Source of the DNA: 40-80 sp040394775
GTDB lineage: Bacteria; Bacteroidota; Bacteroidia; Flavobacteriales_D; Crocinitomicaceae
Direction of reading: 5' to 3'
DNA length: 64,000 nucleotides
Assembly (NCBI GenBank): GCA_040394775.1
Contig: JBEBRN010000006.1
Span: 1 to 64,000, forward strand
Positions 31,850 to 40,785 of this stretch are shown one piece after another (within the stretch, counting starts at the first letter, position 1; each line of letters starts with the position of its first letter). The translations under genes were made by a program, and so were the position numbers. Below the pieces are notes generated by a model. That model was given only the letters and a program-made list of their open reading frames with translations. It had not been told where the DNA came from and made no database searches.

Positions 31850-33170
31850 TAAATTATTCACTAAGAAAGAGCCTGTATGTTACGCACCACTAAGTAGCAT
31901 GCGATTTAATCATTCTGGCAATGTATTGGCTTGTTGTTTTAATCGTGGAAATATTTTAGGGAAGTTTCCAGAGCAATCCATTCATAATATTTGGTTTGGA
32001 GATAATATAAAAAAATTACGAAAAGCGCTTCATAAGAATGATTTTTCACTTGGTTGTCAATCATGTGAACATAATATTGTTTGTGATAATAGAGAGGCCT
32101 CTGGTGCTGCACAATATGATTACTTGAAAAATTGGAAATCACACAAGAAATATCCTACTATGTTTGACTTCGAACTCGGTAGTACATGTAATTTCGAATG
32201 CATTATGTGCTCAGGAGAATATTCATCCGCCATTAGAAAAAATCGTGAAGGAGGTAGCCCCTACTATTCACCCTATGAAGAATATACAGATTTATTTGTA
32301 GAACAATTAACGCCATTTCTTCCTCATTTAAAGGAAATGAGATTCATCGGTGGAGAACCATTTTTGATGAAAGTACATTATGGAATTTGGGATAAAGTAC
32401 TCGAGATAAATCCGAATATCATTCTCAATGTCCTAACAAATGCAAGTATTTTAAATAAACGTGTTCAAACAATGCTGGATAAGGGGAATTTCAAAATATC
32501 CGTTTCTATCGATTCATTGGTTAAAGAAACATTTGAAAGCATTCGGAAAAATGGTGACTTCGATCAAGTGATGAGCAATGTTTCATTTTTTCAAGATTTG
32601 ATGAAAGAGCGAGGCCATACTATGAATTTTAACTTATGTGTAATGCGTCAAAACTGGACGGAAATCCCTGCCTATTTTGAATACTGCAATCAAAATGACA
32701 TCAAAGTCATTCTACATACCGTTAAATTTCCAGCACATTGTGCCTTATGGAACCTAAGTTCATCAGAACTAGAGGAAATAGAAGAAATTTATTCAAAAGT
32801 CAAATTTGAATCTAATTCGAGCACGAGTGGGGATAATCAAGAAACATATAATGGTTTGTATAAGCAAATAAAGAATTGGCGAGAAGAAGCTTTGGAAAAA
32901 GAAAGTCAGTCACTGAATATTTATCATTCTAAGTCACCTCTTGAAATTTTGCAGGATCGATTTAATAATGAGAATTTAGATGCTCAAAATACTTCTTCTG
33001 AAGAAAAATGGGCAGTATTAATCCGTATTTTAAAAAGATTTTCTGATGAAGAACAAAATAAAATCATCGTATTTTTAAACACACTCGAAATTCATCTAAT
33101 AATTGCAGAATTAAATGTGAGTTCCGAAGAACGTTTGTATGAGCGTTTTAGAACTATCGTTGGAAATTAG
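31824..33170 (+). CDS. Radical SAM enzyme with N-terminal SPASM-like cluster domain
   Basis: The 448-aa protein has the [4Fe-4S]/SAM motif CNFECIMC at 122-129 (Cys122, 126, 129), followed by RFIGGEPFL. A cysteine-rich SPASM-like segment precedes the barrel instead of following it: Cys19, Cys37-Cys38, Cys78, Cys81 and Cys87, around SGNVLACCFN and LGCQSCEHNIVC. Thus auxiliary clusters may be bound by the N-terminus. The C-terminal 130 residues are helical. The substrate may be a sugar or peptide. It overlaps the GT2 gene before it. Confidence 0.82.
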   Translation: MKSTKTIFNKLFTKKEPVCYAPLSSMRFNHSGNVLACCFNRGNILGKFPEQSIHNIWFGDNIKKLRKALHKNDFSLGCQSCEHNIVCDNREASGAAQYDYLKNWKSHKKYPTMFDFELGSTCNFECIMCSGEYSSAIRKNREGGSPYYSPYEEYTDLFVEQLTPFLPHLKEMRFIGGEPFLMKVHYGIWDKVLEINPNIILNVLTNASILNKRVQTMLDKGNFKISVSIDSLVKETFESIRKNGDFDQVMSNVSFFQDLMKERGHTMNFNLCVMRQNWTEIPAYFEYCNQNDIKVILHTVKFPAHCALWNLSSSELEEIEEIYSKVKFESNSSTSGDNQETYNGLYKQIKNWREEALEKESQSLNIYHSKSPLEILQDRFNNENLDAQNTSSEEKWAVLIRILKRFSDEEQNKIIVFLNTLEIHLIIAELNVSSEERLYERFRTIVGN

Positions 33171-33231
33171 CGTTAAATTCTTTTAAAGTTCATAAGCCTT
33201 TATTTTCCGATCAGTTTACACAAATTTTTCC

Positions 33232-33239
33232 TATTTTTG
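33232..33239 (+). promoter_or_regulatory. -7 element TATTTTTG upstream of the B12-radical-SAM gene
   Basis: A perfect TAnnTTTG lies 50 nt before ATG 33289, in a 118-nt gap. It would start a long run of tightly spaced genes to 43268. Confidence 0.4.
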
Positions 33240-33288
33240 TCTTCTACTTATTAAAACTATAAAAAGTCTCTTGAAGGCATACTACTAA

Positions 33289-34713
33289 ATGAACACAACT
33301 GAAAAAATACTATTCCTAAATCTACCTCATGTAGACCAAATCACGAGGAGATATATGTGTTCATACGATTCACCTGAAAGTTTATTGCCTCCTCTAGAAT
33401 TAATATCATTAGCTGCAATTGCAAGAGAGCAAAATTTAGAAGTAAAATTAATAGATGCAATTGCCGAAAAGAGAGATGAAAAGCAAATCATAGCATCTAT
33501 AAAGCAATATCAACCCAACATCATCACAACTATCACAGGGTTTGAATGTTACCAAGAAGATATCGACTGTATTAATAGATTGAAAGTAGAATTTCCAGCT
33601 ATTACATTCATTACATTCGGGTACTACGCAACGGAGTTTCCTGAAGAAACTTTAAGACATTCAGATTCTGACTTCGTCATCTCTGGTGAGCCCGATCTTA
33701 TTTTTAATCATCTTGTACAAAGTGAAGACTATAAAACAGTAGAGGGAATTTGTTATATGGAAGATGGTAAATTCATCAAACAAGGAAAAAGTGAACGTAT
33801 TCAAAGTATGAGTAAGTTGCCTATGCCTGCCTATGATTTGTTAAAGGCTAACTTATATTATGAGCCATTTGTAGATAAGCCTTATGGAATGATACAAACT
33901 ATGAGAGGTTGCCCATATCAATGTAACTACTGCGTGAAATCGTTTGGCTCATTTACTTCTTCTTTAACAGCTGATGAGATTATTGAACATATCCAAACGT
34001 GGATCAGTCTTCATCAAGTTAAAACAATTCGTTTTATCGATGATACTTTTACGTTAAATAGAAAGCGTGTGGTCTCCATATGCAATCGACTTATCGAAGA
34101 TCAAATTAAAATTTCTTGGATGTGTTTAAGTAGATTGGACAATTTGGATGATGAATTACTAGCATTAATGGCACAAGCAGGATGTAAGCGCATTTATTTA
34201 GGAATAGAATCTGGAAGCGTAACCATTTTAGAGAAATTAAATAAGAAAATGGATATTCTTGCATCAATTGAACTTCTAAAAAGATCACAAAAATTAGGAA
34301 TTGAGTTTGCAGGTTTCTTTTTAGGGTGCCTTCCATTTGAAAGTGATTCGGAGTTTAAAGAAAGTATTCATTTTGCCCAAAATTCTAACATAAACTTTGC
34401 TTCATACAATCCAATGACACCTTATCCTGGAACATCTTTTTTTACTCAGTTTAAAGAACAAATAAATTTCTCCATTTATCCCTATCAAAATGAATGGAAA
34501 GATAAGAATATGTATACCATTTTTGAAAAGCAAAAGAAACAGTTCTATAAAAAATTCTACTTCCGATTTCGGTTTATTTCTCTCAATCGCAAGATATTAC
34601 TAAAATACATACAACACGCTCCATTAATGGGGTATAAGCTAATTCAATCCTTTTTATTTAAAAATAAATTCGTTATAGGAGGAATAAAAAAAACAACTAA
34701 TGGCTCTCACTAA
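33289..34713 (+). CDS. B12-binding-domain radical SAM enzyme (BchE-like class)
   Basis: The 474-aa protein has an N-terminal Rossmann-like cobalamin-binding domain (about 1-170) without the DxHxxG base-off motif. It is followed by a radical SAM core with RGCPYQCNYC (Cys208, 212, 215). The C-terminus is basic (RFRFISLNRKIL). The family includes methylases and cyclases. In a glycan locus a C-methylation or rearrangement of a sugar or lipid is plausible but not shown. It overlaps the next gene by 14 nt. Confidence 0.85.
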   Translation: MNTTEKILFLNLPHVDQITRRYMCSYDSPESLLPPLELISLAAIAREQNLEVKLIDAIAEKRDEKQIIASIKQYQPNIITTITGFECYQEDIDCINRLKVEFPAITFITFGYYATEFPEETLRHSDSDFVISGEPDLIFNHLVQSEDYKTVEGICYMEDGKFIKQGKSERIQSMSKLPMPAYDLLKANLYYEPFVDKPYGMIQTMRGCPYQCNYCVKSFGSFTSSLTADEIIEHIQTWISLHQVKTIRFIDDTFTLNRKRVVSICNRLIEDQIKISWMCLSRLDNLDDELLALMAQAGCKRIYLGIESGSVTILEKLNKKMDILASIELLKRSQKLGIEFAGFFLGCLPFESDSEFKESIHFAQNSNINFASYNPMTPYPGTSFFTQFKEQINFSIYPYQNEWKDKNMYTIFEKQKKQFYKKFYFRFRFISLNRKILLKYIQHAPLMGYKLIQSFLFKNKFVIGGIKKTTNGSH

Positions 34714-36100
34714 GAAATCACTATTCTACAGTCTTTTGGTTGGCATATTTATATATCAGCTTATATGGATTTTGATAGGCGCTTACTATTCCTCTCCCAA
34801 TGCAGAAGATCTCTCTGTAGCTGTTTTAGCTAGAGACAAGGGTGTGTTTTTTGGCGCAGTAACCATATTACAGACTTTTGATGGAAGATACACTGTTAAT
34901 CTTCTACATGGCTTAAACCCATTAGCATTTGATGGGTATTATGCAAATAGATGGGTAGCAGTATTTACTGTTTTTATTAGTTTGATTTCTGTTTATCATC
35001 TTTTAAATGTTCAATTTAAAAACAAGAAAAGAGTAGAGAATCTAATTTATGCTCTTGGGTTTGTTACGCTATTTTTTTCAATCCTCCATCTTTCTCAATC
35101 CCTATATTGGATGATCTGTAGTTTTGTATATATCTATCCACTTATTTTATTTCTAAACTTCTATACCTTTTTTCTTAAGTATATAAGCCGTCAAAAAAAT
35201 ATAGATTATGCTTTGAGTGTTTTATTTCTCTTTTTAGCTGTTGGATGTTGTGAGTTATATCTACCACTATTTGGAATATTTCTTCTTCTTTTATTCTTTC
35301 AAAATAAAGATAATTCAACGAATAGAAAAATCATCTCATGGTACATCCTTATTTACGTAGCCTCTTTTCTACTCTTTGTTACTTCTCCTGGAATCATTTA
35401 TCGATTTAATCAATATGAAAAAGGTAGAACTACGAACATACTTGAATTAATACCTATTGCCTTAAAATATCTTACAATCACCTTCCAGTCTCTCAATTAT
35501 ATTCCATTCATTTTATTTATTTTCTTTTTTAATTTAGAATATAACATTGAAAAAAAGAAACTATCAAACAGTTTAATCTTGGTATTAAGTTCTCTTCTTG
35601 CATTACTCTTATGGATAATTATACTTTTCTTAATGGGAGACGATGGCTTCCAAATTAGACTTTTACCCATTTTTGTTGCTTTGTTTGCAATTACTTTTTT
35701 TAAAATATCACCTAGTATTTCAATTTTTTTTCAACCAATAAAAAACTTGTTAGGGATAAGCTTAATTCTCTTACTAATATTAATACCTAACTCGTACACT
35801 GCAATTAAAAAGGATTATCAGTCAGGAAAATTACAAGCATTTAAACAAGAAATGGATCGACAATACTTGTTATTGACAAAAACCAAAGAGAAAAACACAG
35901 ATTGCTTTGAGATAATAACACTCAAAAATTTACAACCAATTATCCCAAATTCAATAGCTACTTTGCCATACATTAAGCCTAACAGAGAAGATGATTTTTG
36001 GAACAGAGCTTATGAGAATTATTTTCGCATAGATGAAGTTCGACTAGAGAAAGATACTATTCATTCAATATTAAAAAGAACAAATGAAGTCTTTTATTAG
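34700..36100 (+). CDS. Polytopic membrane protein (DUF6056/GT-C-like)
   Basis: The 466-aa protein has about ten hydrophobic segments. A first luminal loop contains NAEDLSVA and TFDGRYTVNLLHGLNP. An acidic residue in the first loop followed by an aromatic GRY motif is typical of GT-C-like or DUF6056 proteins. A soluble C-terminal tail (about 385-466) follows the last helix. It could be a glycan-modifying GT-C enzyme using a polyprenyl-phosphate sugar, consistent with the DPM1-like gene two steps downstream. Confidence 0.65.
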   Translation: MALTKKSLFYSLLVGIFIYQLIWILIGAYYSSPNAEDLSVAVLARDKGVFFGAVTILQTFDGRYTVNLLHGLNPLAFDGYYANRWVAVFTVFISLISVYHLLNVQFKNKKRVENLIYALGFVTLFFSILHLSQSLYWMICSFVYIYPLILFLNFYTFFLKYISRQKNIDYALSVLFLFLAVGCCELYLPLFGIFLLLLFFQNKDNSTNRKIISWYILIYVASFLLFVTSPGIIYRFNQYEKGRTTNILELIPIALKYLTITFQSLNYIPFILFIFFFNLEYNIEKKKLSNSLILVLSSLLALLLWIIILFLMGDDGFQIRLLPIFVALFAITFFKISPSISIFFQPIKNLLGISLILLLILIPNSYTAIKKDYQSGKLQAFKQEMDRQYLLLTKTKEKNTDCFEIITLKNLQPIIPNSIATLPYIKPNREDDFWNRAYENYFRIDEVRLEKDTIHSILKRTNEVFY

Positions 36101-36464
36101 AAATATTTCCTTAGTTATATTACTATCTATTTTTCTATTTGGATTAAGTATTAAATATGTCGATTATAATAAACAACAACTAGAGCTTATTATAAAGAAA
36201 GGAAAATATACCTATGACAAAAATTTCACATTTCAGCTTAATGATTCACTAATCAAAAATAAAACAATAAAGGAGTATCAAAGTTTGTTGTTTGACATTA
36301 TACAGATTAACAAAAAAACAGATTTACAAATAGACCATATCAACAAAAAAATAAGACTTAAAAATAAAACGATTGTCATGGCTATTTCATATGAACTACA
36401 AGATTCTCTAGTTTTTAAAGCTGTTCATATAAATATAAACAATCTCAATTACTGTGAAGATTAA
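36084..36464 (+). CDS. Small anchored protein of unknown function
   Basis: The 126-aa protein has one N-terminal transmembrane segment (about 8-24, SLVILLSIFLFGLSI) and a polar, Lys-rich extracytoplasmic part of about 100 residues. I recognise no family. It overlaps both the polytopic protein (17 nt) and the DPM1-like transferase (11 nt), so all three are translated together and probably act in one membrane step. Confidence 0.65.
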   Translation: MKSFIRNISLVILLSIFLFGLSIKYVDYNKQQLELIIKKGKYTYDKNFTFQLNDSLIKNKTIKEYQSLLFDIIQINKKTDLQIDHINKKIRLKNKTIVMAISYELQDSLVFKAVHININNLNYCED

Positions 36465-37143
36465 AAGTTTATCCATATTCATATTTTCGTTTAACGAAGC
36501 AGAAGCCATTCAAATGGTAGTTGAGAAATCCAATCATTTTCTAAAGAACAATGTGGATGATGGAGAACTTATCGTCATCAATGATGGAAGCACTGATGGG
36601 TCAAAAGAAGAATTAATTCGATTACAAAACGACTATAACTTTACACTGATTAATCATGAAACGAATTTAGGTATTGGAAATGCATTAAAAAACGGTTATC
36701 AAACTGCTAGTAAAGAATTTGTAGTTGGAATTCCAGGTGATGGACAATTTAATGTTTCAGAGTTATTGGAAATAAAAAACTGGAATACAAATACATTTTA
36801 TTCTTTTTATCGTATGGAAAAAAGATACAATTGGTACCGTAGCTTCCTAACAAAAGGCAATCTTTTCTTAAATCAGCTTTTACTCAAAAATAGATTGAAA
36901 GATGTAAATTGGATTAAAGTATATAGCAAAAAGCAGTTACAGGAAGCAAATCCTGAATTAAATAGCTCTTTAATAGAAAGTGAAATTTCTTCCAAATTGA
37001 TAAAAAAAGGATATGTATTTGAAGAAATTCCGTCAACGTATTTACCTCGAAATTTTGGTGTTTCGAAAGGAGGAAATATCAAAACGGTTAGTAAAGCATT
37101 TATTGAGATGTTTCACCTTGTTCAAATTGTAAAAAAGTTTTAA
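36454..37143 (+). CDS. DPM1-like GT2 glycosyltransferase
   Basis: The 229-aa protein has a GTG start. SIFIFSFNEAEAI, VINDGSTDGS and GIPGDGQFN are the GT2 nucleotide-sugar and metal motifs with the DxQ variant seen in polyprenyl-phosphate mannose/glucose synthases. There is no C-terminal transmembrane helix. It probably charges a lipid carrier with a sugar that the preceding polytopic protein then uses. This pairing is inference from gene order. Confidence 0.82.
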   Translation: MKIKSLSIFIFSFNEAEAIQMVVEKSNHFLKNNVDDGELIVINDGSTDGSKEELIRLQNDYNFTLINHETNLGIGNALKNGYQTASKEFVVGIPGDGQFNVSELLEIKNWNTNTFYSFYRMEKRYNWYRSFLTKGNLFLNQLLLKNRLKDVNWIKVYSKKQLQEANPELNSSLIESEISSKLIKKGYVFEEIPSTYLPRNFGVSKGGNIKTVSKAFIEMFHLVQIVKKF

Positions 37144-37153
37144 AACAAATTAT

Positions 37154-38341
37154 ATGTTAATAGTCAGCGGTTTTAAAAAAGAAATAGAAAATCAGCAATG
37201 CACGCGTTGTGTTGCTGATAGAACGGTGCCTGGAATTACATTTAATGATATAGGAGAATGTTCTCTATGTACTTTTCACGATAAATTGACGGAGATTTAC
37301 CCTGAAAATGAAAATTCATTGCAAAAACTTCATGCCCGAATTGATAAAATAAAACAAAAAGGGCGAAATAAAAAATACGATTGTATTATTGGATTAAGTG
37401 GAGGTAGAGACAGCACCTACTTATTGTATTTAGCTGTAAAAGAATGGGGACTTCGTCCATTGGCAGTTCATTTTAACGATGGTTTTGATAATCCAATTGC
37501 AGGAGAGAATATGCTACAAGCAGTTCGAATTTTGGGTGTAGATTTACGCACCATTACTTCTGATTTTAGAGAATGTAAAGACTTGAAGATTGTTGATTTA
37601 AAAGCATCTACTCCACTCTTAAATAATGGAACGGATATTGGAATTGGTGCAGCATTATATAGTGTTGCCTACAAAGAAAAAATCAAAACTATTTTTTATG
37701 GACAAAGTTACAGAACAGAAGGAATTCGTCCAATTGCTTGGGCTTATTTTGACGGAGATTTGGTGCGCTCTTTACACAGAAAATTTGGCACTATTCCCTT
37801 GAAAAAATGGCAACCAAGCCAAGCAGGATATAATTTGGGTGTCAAGGAAATGGCATTTTACACACTGAATGGAATAAAAACCTTTGCCCCATTTTACTAT
37901 TATCCGTATGTAAGAAAAGAGGCCGATGAATTGTTAAAACAGGAGTTAAATTGGCAATATCCTGGAGCGCATTATTACGATGATTTATATTGGAGTCTGA
38001 TTACTTATGTACATCGGGTGAAATTTAATATTGACTTTCGTAAAATAGCCTATTCTGCATTGATACGAAGTGGACAAATGGAACGTGATTTTGCATTAAA
38101 TTCACTCCAAGAACGCTATGTCTTGGAAGATGAGAAAGTGATTAATTTGTGTATCAAACGTTTAGGAATATCTCGAGAAGAATTTGATTCATACATGGCT
38201 CTTCCTCCAAAACATTTTTGGGATTATCCCAATTCATATTCTTTGCTTCGTTTATTCAAATACCCCATTTGGATAGGGGCTAGACTTGGGTTTTTTACCA
38301 AAATTGTGTACGAAAAATACTTTGCTTTAGCTTACAAATAA
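37154..38341 (+). CDS. N-acetyl-sugar amidotransferase (WbpG/PseA-like, PP-loop)
   Basis: The 395-aa protein has an N-terminal zinc-ribbon-like set QCTRC...ECSLC (Cys16, 19, 36, 39), a PP-loop LSGGRDST at 81-88, and a C-terminal NIDFRKIAYSALIRSGQM region as in the WbpG/PseA/WbuX family. That family converts acetamido to acetamidino sugars using ammonia and ATP. Such enzymes usually work with HisH/HisF-like partners. Here the next gene is a nitrilase-type amidase with a 1-nt overlap, a likely alternative ammonia source. Confidence 0.85.
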   Translation: MLIVSGFKKEIENQQCTRCVADRTVPGITFNDIGECSLCTFHDKLTEIYPENENSLQKLHARIDKIKQKGRNKKYDCIIGLSGGRDSTYLLYLAVKEWGLRPLAVHFNDGFDNPIAGENMLQAVRILGVDLRTITSDFRECKDLKIVDLKASTPLLNNGTDIGIGAALYSVAYKEKIKTIFYGQSYRTEGIRPIAWAYFDGDLVRSLHRKFGTIPLKKWQPSQAGYNLGVKEMAFYTLNGIKTFAPFYYYPYVRKEADELLKQELNWQYPGAHYYDDLYWSLITYVHRVKFNIDFRKIAYSALIRSGQMERDFALNSLQERYVLEDEKVINLCIKRLGISREEFDSYMALPPKHFWDYPNSYSLLRLFKYPIWIGARLGFFTKIVYEKYFALAYK

Positions 38342-39156
38342 TGAAAATAGGAATCGGACAATTACTCGTTGAAGGTGGAGAACCTGAACGAAATATAGAA
38401 CGTGCTAAACGATTAATCGAGAGGGCAGTAGAAGCTTCGTGTGAATTAATCTTACTGCCTGAAACGCTTGATTTAGCTTGGACACATCCGAGCGTATTCG
38501 ATGAGGCAGAAACAATTCCAGGAAAGAGGAGTGACTATTTTTGTAAGTTAGCAAAACAACATGCTATTTGGATTTGCTTAGGGTTAACTGAAAAGGAAAA
38601 TGACAAACGGTACAACACATCCATTTTAATTTCTGCATCTGGAGAGACCGTCCATAAACATCGGAAAATAAATTTATTAGAAGTTGAATTTCCTTTTTAT
38701 GAGACTGGAAATCAACTATCTGTGTGTGAAACTCCCTTTGGTAGAATTGGAATCAATATCTGTGCAGATAATTATGCAGATGCATTGTGTTTAGGTCATA
38801 GCTTGGCTCGAATGGGGGCGCAAATAATTTTAGCTCCTTCTAGCTGGACGGTTGATCATTCGATTACGGAAGAAATGAATCCCTATAAAGACAAATGGAT
38901 TCGTCCTCTGACAGAATTAGCAACAGTTTACGAAATTCCTGTAGTGAGCACAACAAGTGTTGGATATATTGTTGGAGGACCTTATGAAGGAAAGAAAATG
39001 GTGGGTTGCTCTTTGGCTATTTCTAAAAATGGAGAAATTACAGAGGGTGAGTTTAATGAATTTGCAAGTGATTTAAAATGTGTAGATCTCGAACTAGGAG
39101 ATGGGAAATGGAAAGGAACACAGTTTGGACAAATGATTAATAGAAAGCGAGGATGA
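38341..39156 (+). CDS. Nitrilase-superfamily amidase (carbon-nitrogen hydrolase)
   Basis: The 271-aa protein has the catalytic triad Glu41 (LLPETLD), Lys109 (HKHRKINLLE) and Cys141 (GINICADNYA). It hydrolyses an amide. Its start overlaps the sugar amidotransferase stop (TAATG) and its end overlaps the carbamoyltransferase start by 4 nt. In NAD synthetase a nitrilase-type domain supplies ammonia to a PP-loop domain, so a glutaminase role for the neighbour is attractive. A free amidase or carbamoyl-cleaving role is the alternative. Confidence 0.88.
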   Translation: MKIGIGQLLVEGGEPERNIERAKRLIERAVEASCELILLPETLDLAWTHPSVFDEAETIPGKRSDYFCKLAKQHAIWICLGLTEKENDKRYNTSILISASGETVHKHRKINLLEVEFPFYETGNQLSVCETPFGRIGINICADNYADALCLGHSLARMGAQIILAPSSWTVDHSITEEMNPYKDKWIRPLTELATVYEIPVVSTTSVGYIVGGPYEGKKMVGCSLAISKNGEITEGEFNEFASDLKCVDLELGDGKWKGTQFGQMINRKRG

Positions 39157-40778
39157 ATATATTAGGAATTAGCGGTGGATTTAGACAAGCATATCAAGAT
39201 GTTAGCGCTTGCTTAGTGAAAGATGGTGAAATAATTGCTGCTATCGAAGAAGAGCGTTTAAGTCGTGTTAAATTCTCTGCGGGAAAACTACCTTATTTAT
39301 CCGTTATCGAAGTTTTGAAAATAGGAAATATCACCATTCAAGATATTGACTTGATTGCTTTTCATGGGAGTACGTGGGACGCTGAAATTGACCCACGATT
39401 AAAAGCCTACTTTGAAAATCATTTTGGTTATTCGCCTCCAATAAAACGATATCATCATCACGATTGTCATGCAGCTAGTACTTTTTACACATCTGGTTTG
39501 GAGGAAGCTTTAGTGATTACAAATGATAACTCTGGTGACGGTATTTCATTCCAAGTGATGTATGGAAAAGGAAGAGAATTAACCTTGTTAAAAAGAATTT
39601 CTCGACCAGATAGCTTGGGACTATTTTATCAAATCATCACCCAATATTGTGGTTTCACTAAAGACAGCGACGAATACAAAGTAATGGGACTTTCCAGTTA
39701 TGGCAATCGCAATCGTTTTGACTTTCAATTTTTAATTGATTTTGTAGATGGAGAACTAATCATCAATCGAGAATATATTTTCGTTCCCGAGCCTGGAGCA
39801 CCTTCCATGCACAAAGATGAAATGGTTTTTAACGCTGCTTTTATCTCTAAAATGGGAAAAGAAAAAAGATTGAATACAGATGATTTTGACTCATTTTATA
39901 AAGATGTTGCCGCTTCTGCACAAGCTCATTTAGAAAAGCTGATTGTAAAAATTGCACAGTATTTTATGCAACTGCATGAACAGAAAAATCTTTGTTTAGC
40001 CGGTGGCGTTTCGTTAAATTGTGTAGCTAATCAGCAAATTATGAATGCTAATTTCGTTGATTCCTTATTTGTATTTCCAGCTTCTAGCGATGCAGGTATT
40101 TCGGTCGGAGCAGCCTATTTAGCAGCTATCGAAAACGGCGATATTCTTCATAAAATAGACAATGTATATTGGGGGAACGCCTTTGATGACATAGCAAGTG
40201 AAGCGGTTTTAAAACAATGTCAATCACAGTACGAAAAAGTAGATGATGTGGCAAAAAAAGCAGCCCAAGATATTGCAGAAAACAAAGTGATTGGCTGGTT
40301 TCAAGGAAAAATGGAATTCGGTCCAAGAGCGTTAGGAAATCGAAGTATTTTAGCAAATGCAACTAATCCAAAAATGCAAGACCTAGTCAATCAGAAGATT
40401 AAACTAAGAGAATCTTTCCGTCCATTTTGTCCAAGTGTTTTAGAAGAGGATATCGATTTGTATTTTGAAGGCAAACAAAAGAGCTCTCCTTATATGACTA
40501 TTACTTATGATGTTAGAGAAAGTGCAAAAGAGCTTATTCCTTCCGTTGTTCATGTCGATCAGACTGCTCGAATTCAGACGGTAAACGAAGCGCAAAACCC
40601 ACTATTTTATCAGCTTTTAAAATATTTAAAATCGTTAACACAACACGGCGTCGTGATGAATACCAGTTTTAATATTTCTAACGAGCCTATTGTAGCGACA
40701 CCAAGAGAAGCTTTAGCCTCCTTTTACGGGAGTGGTCTGGATGTCCTTTATCTTGGAAATTTCAGAATAACTAAATAA
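39153..40778 (+). CDS. NodU/TobZ-family carbamoyltransferase, copy 1
   Basis: The 541-aa protein starts MNILGISGG. It has a Kae1-like domain with YHHHDCHAAS (metal-binding histidines), NDNSGDG, CLAGGVSLNCVANQ and EFGPRALGNRSIL. The C-terminal carbamoyl-phosphate domain has SFRPFCPSVL, VHVDQTARIQTV and VMNTSFNISNEP. It transfers carbamoyl to a sugar hydroxyl via carbamoyl-adenylate. It is shorter than the second copy at 47172. It is embedded in the sugar-amidotransferase/nitrilase run. Confidence 0.92.
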   Translation: MNILGISGGFRQAYQDVSACLVKDGEIIAAIEEERLSRVKFSAGKLPYLSVIEVLKIGNITIQDIDLIAFHGSTWDAEIDPRLKAYFENHFGYSPPIKRYHHHDCHAASTFYTSGLEEALVITNDNSGDGISFQVMYGKGRELTLLKRISRPDSLGLFYQIITQYCGFTKDSDEYKVMGLSSYGNRNRFDFQFLIDFVDGELIINREYIFVPEPGAPSMHKDEMVFNAAFISKMGKEKRLNTDDFDSFYKDVAASAQAHLEKLIVKIAQYFMQLHEQKNLCLAGGVSLNCVANQQIMNANFVDSLFVFPASSDAGISVGAAYLAAIENGDILHKIDNVYWGNAFDDIASEAVLKQCQSQYEKVDDVAKKAAQDIAENKVIGWFQGKMEFGPRALGNRSILANATNPKMQDLVNQKIKLRESFRPFCPSVLEEDIDLYFEGKQKSSPYMTITYDVRESAKELIPSVVHVDQTARIQTVNEAQNPLFYQLLKYLKSLTQHGVVMNTSFNISNEPIVATPREALASFYGSGLDVLYLGNFRITK

Positions 40779-40785
40779 CAAACTA

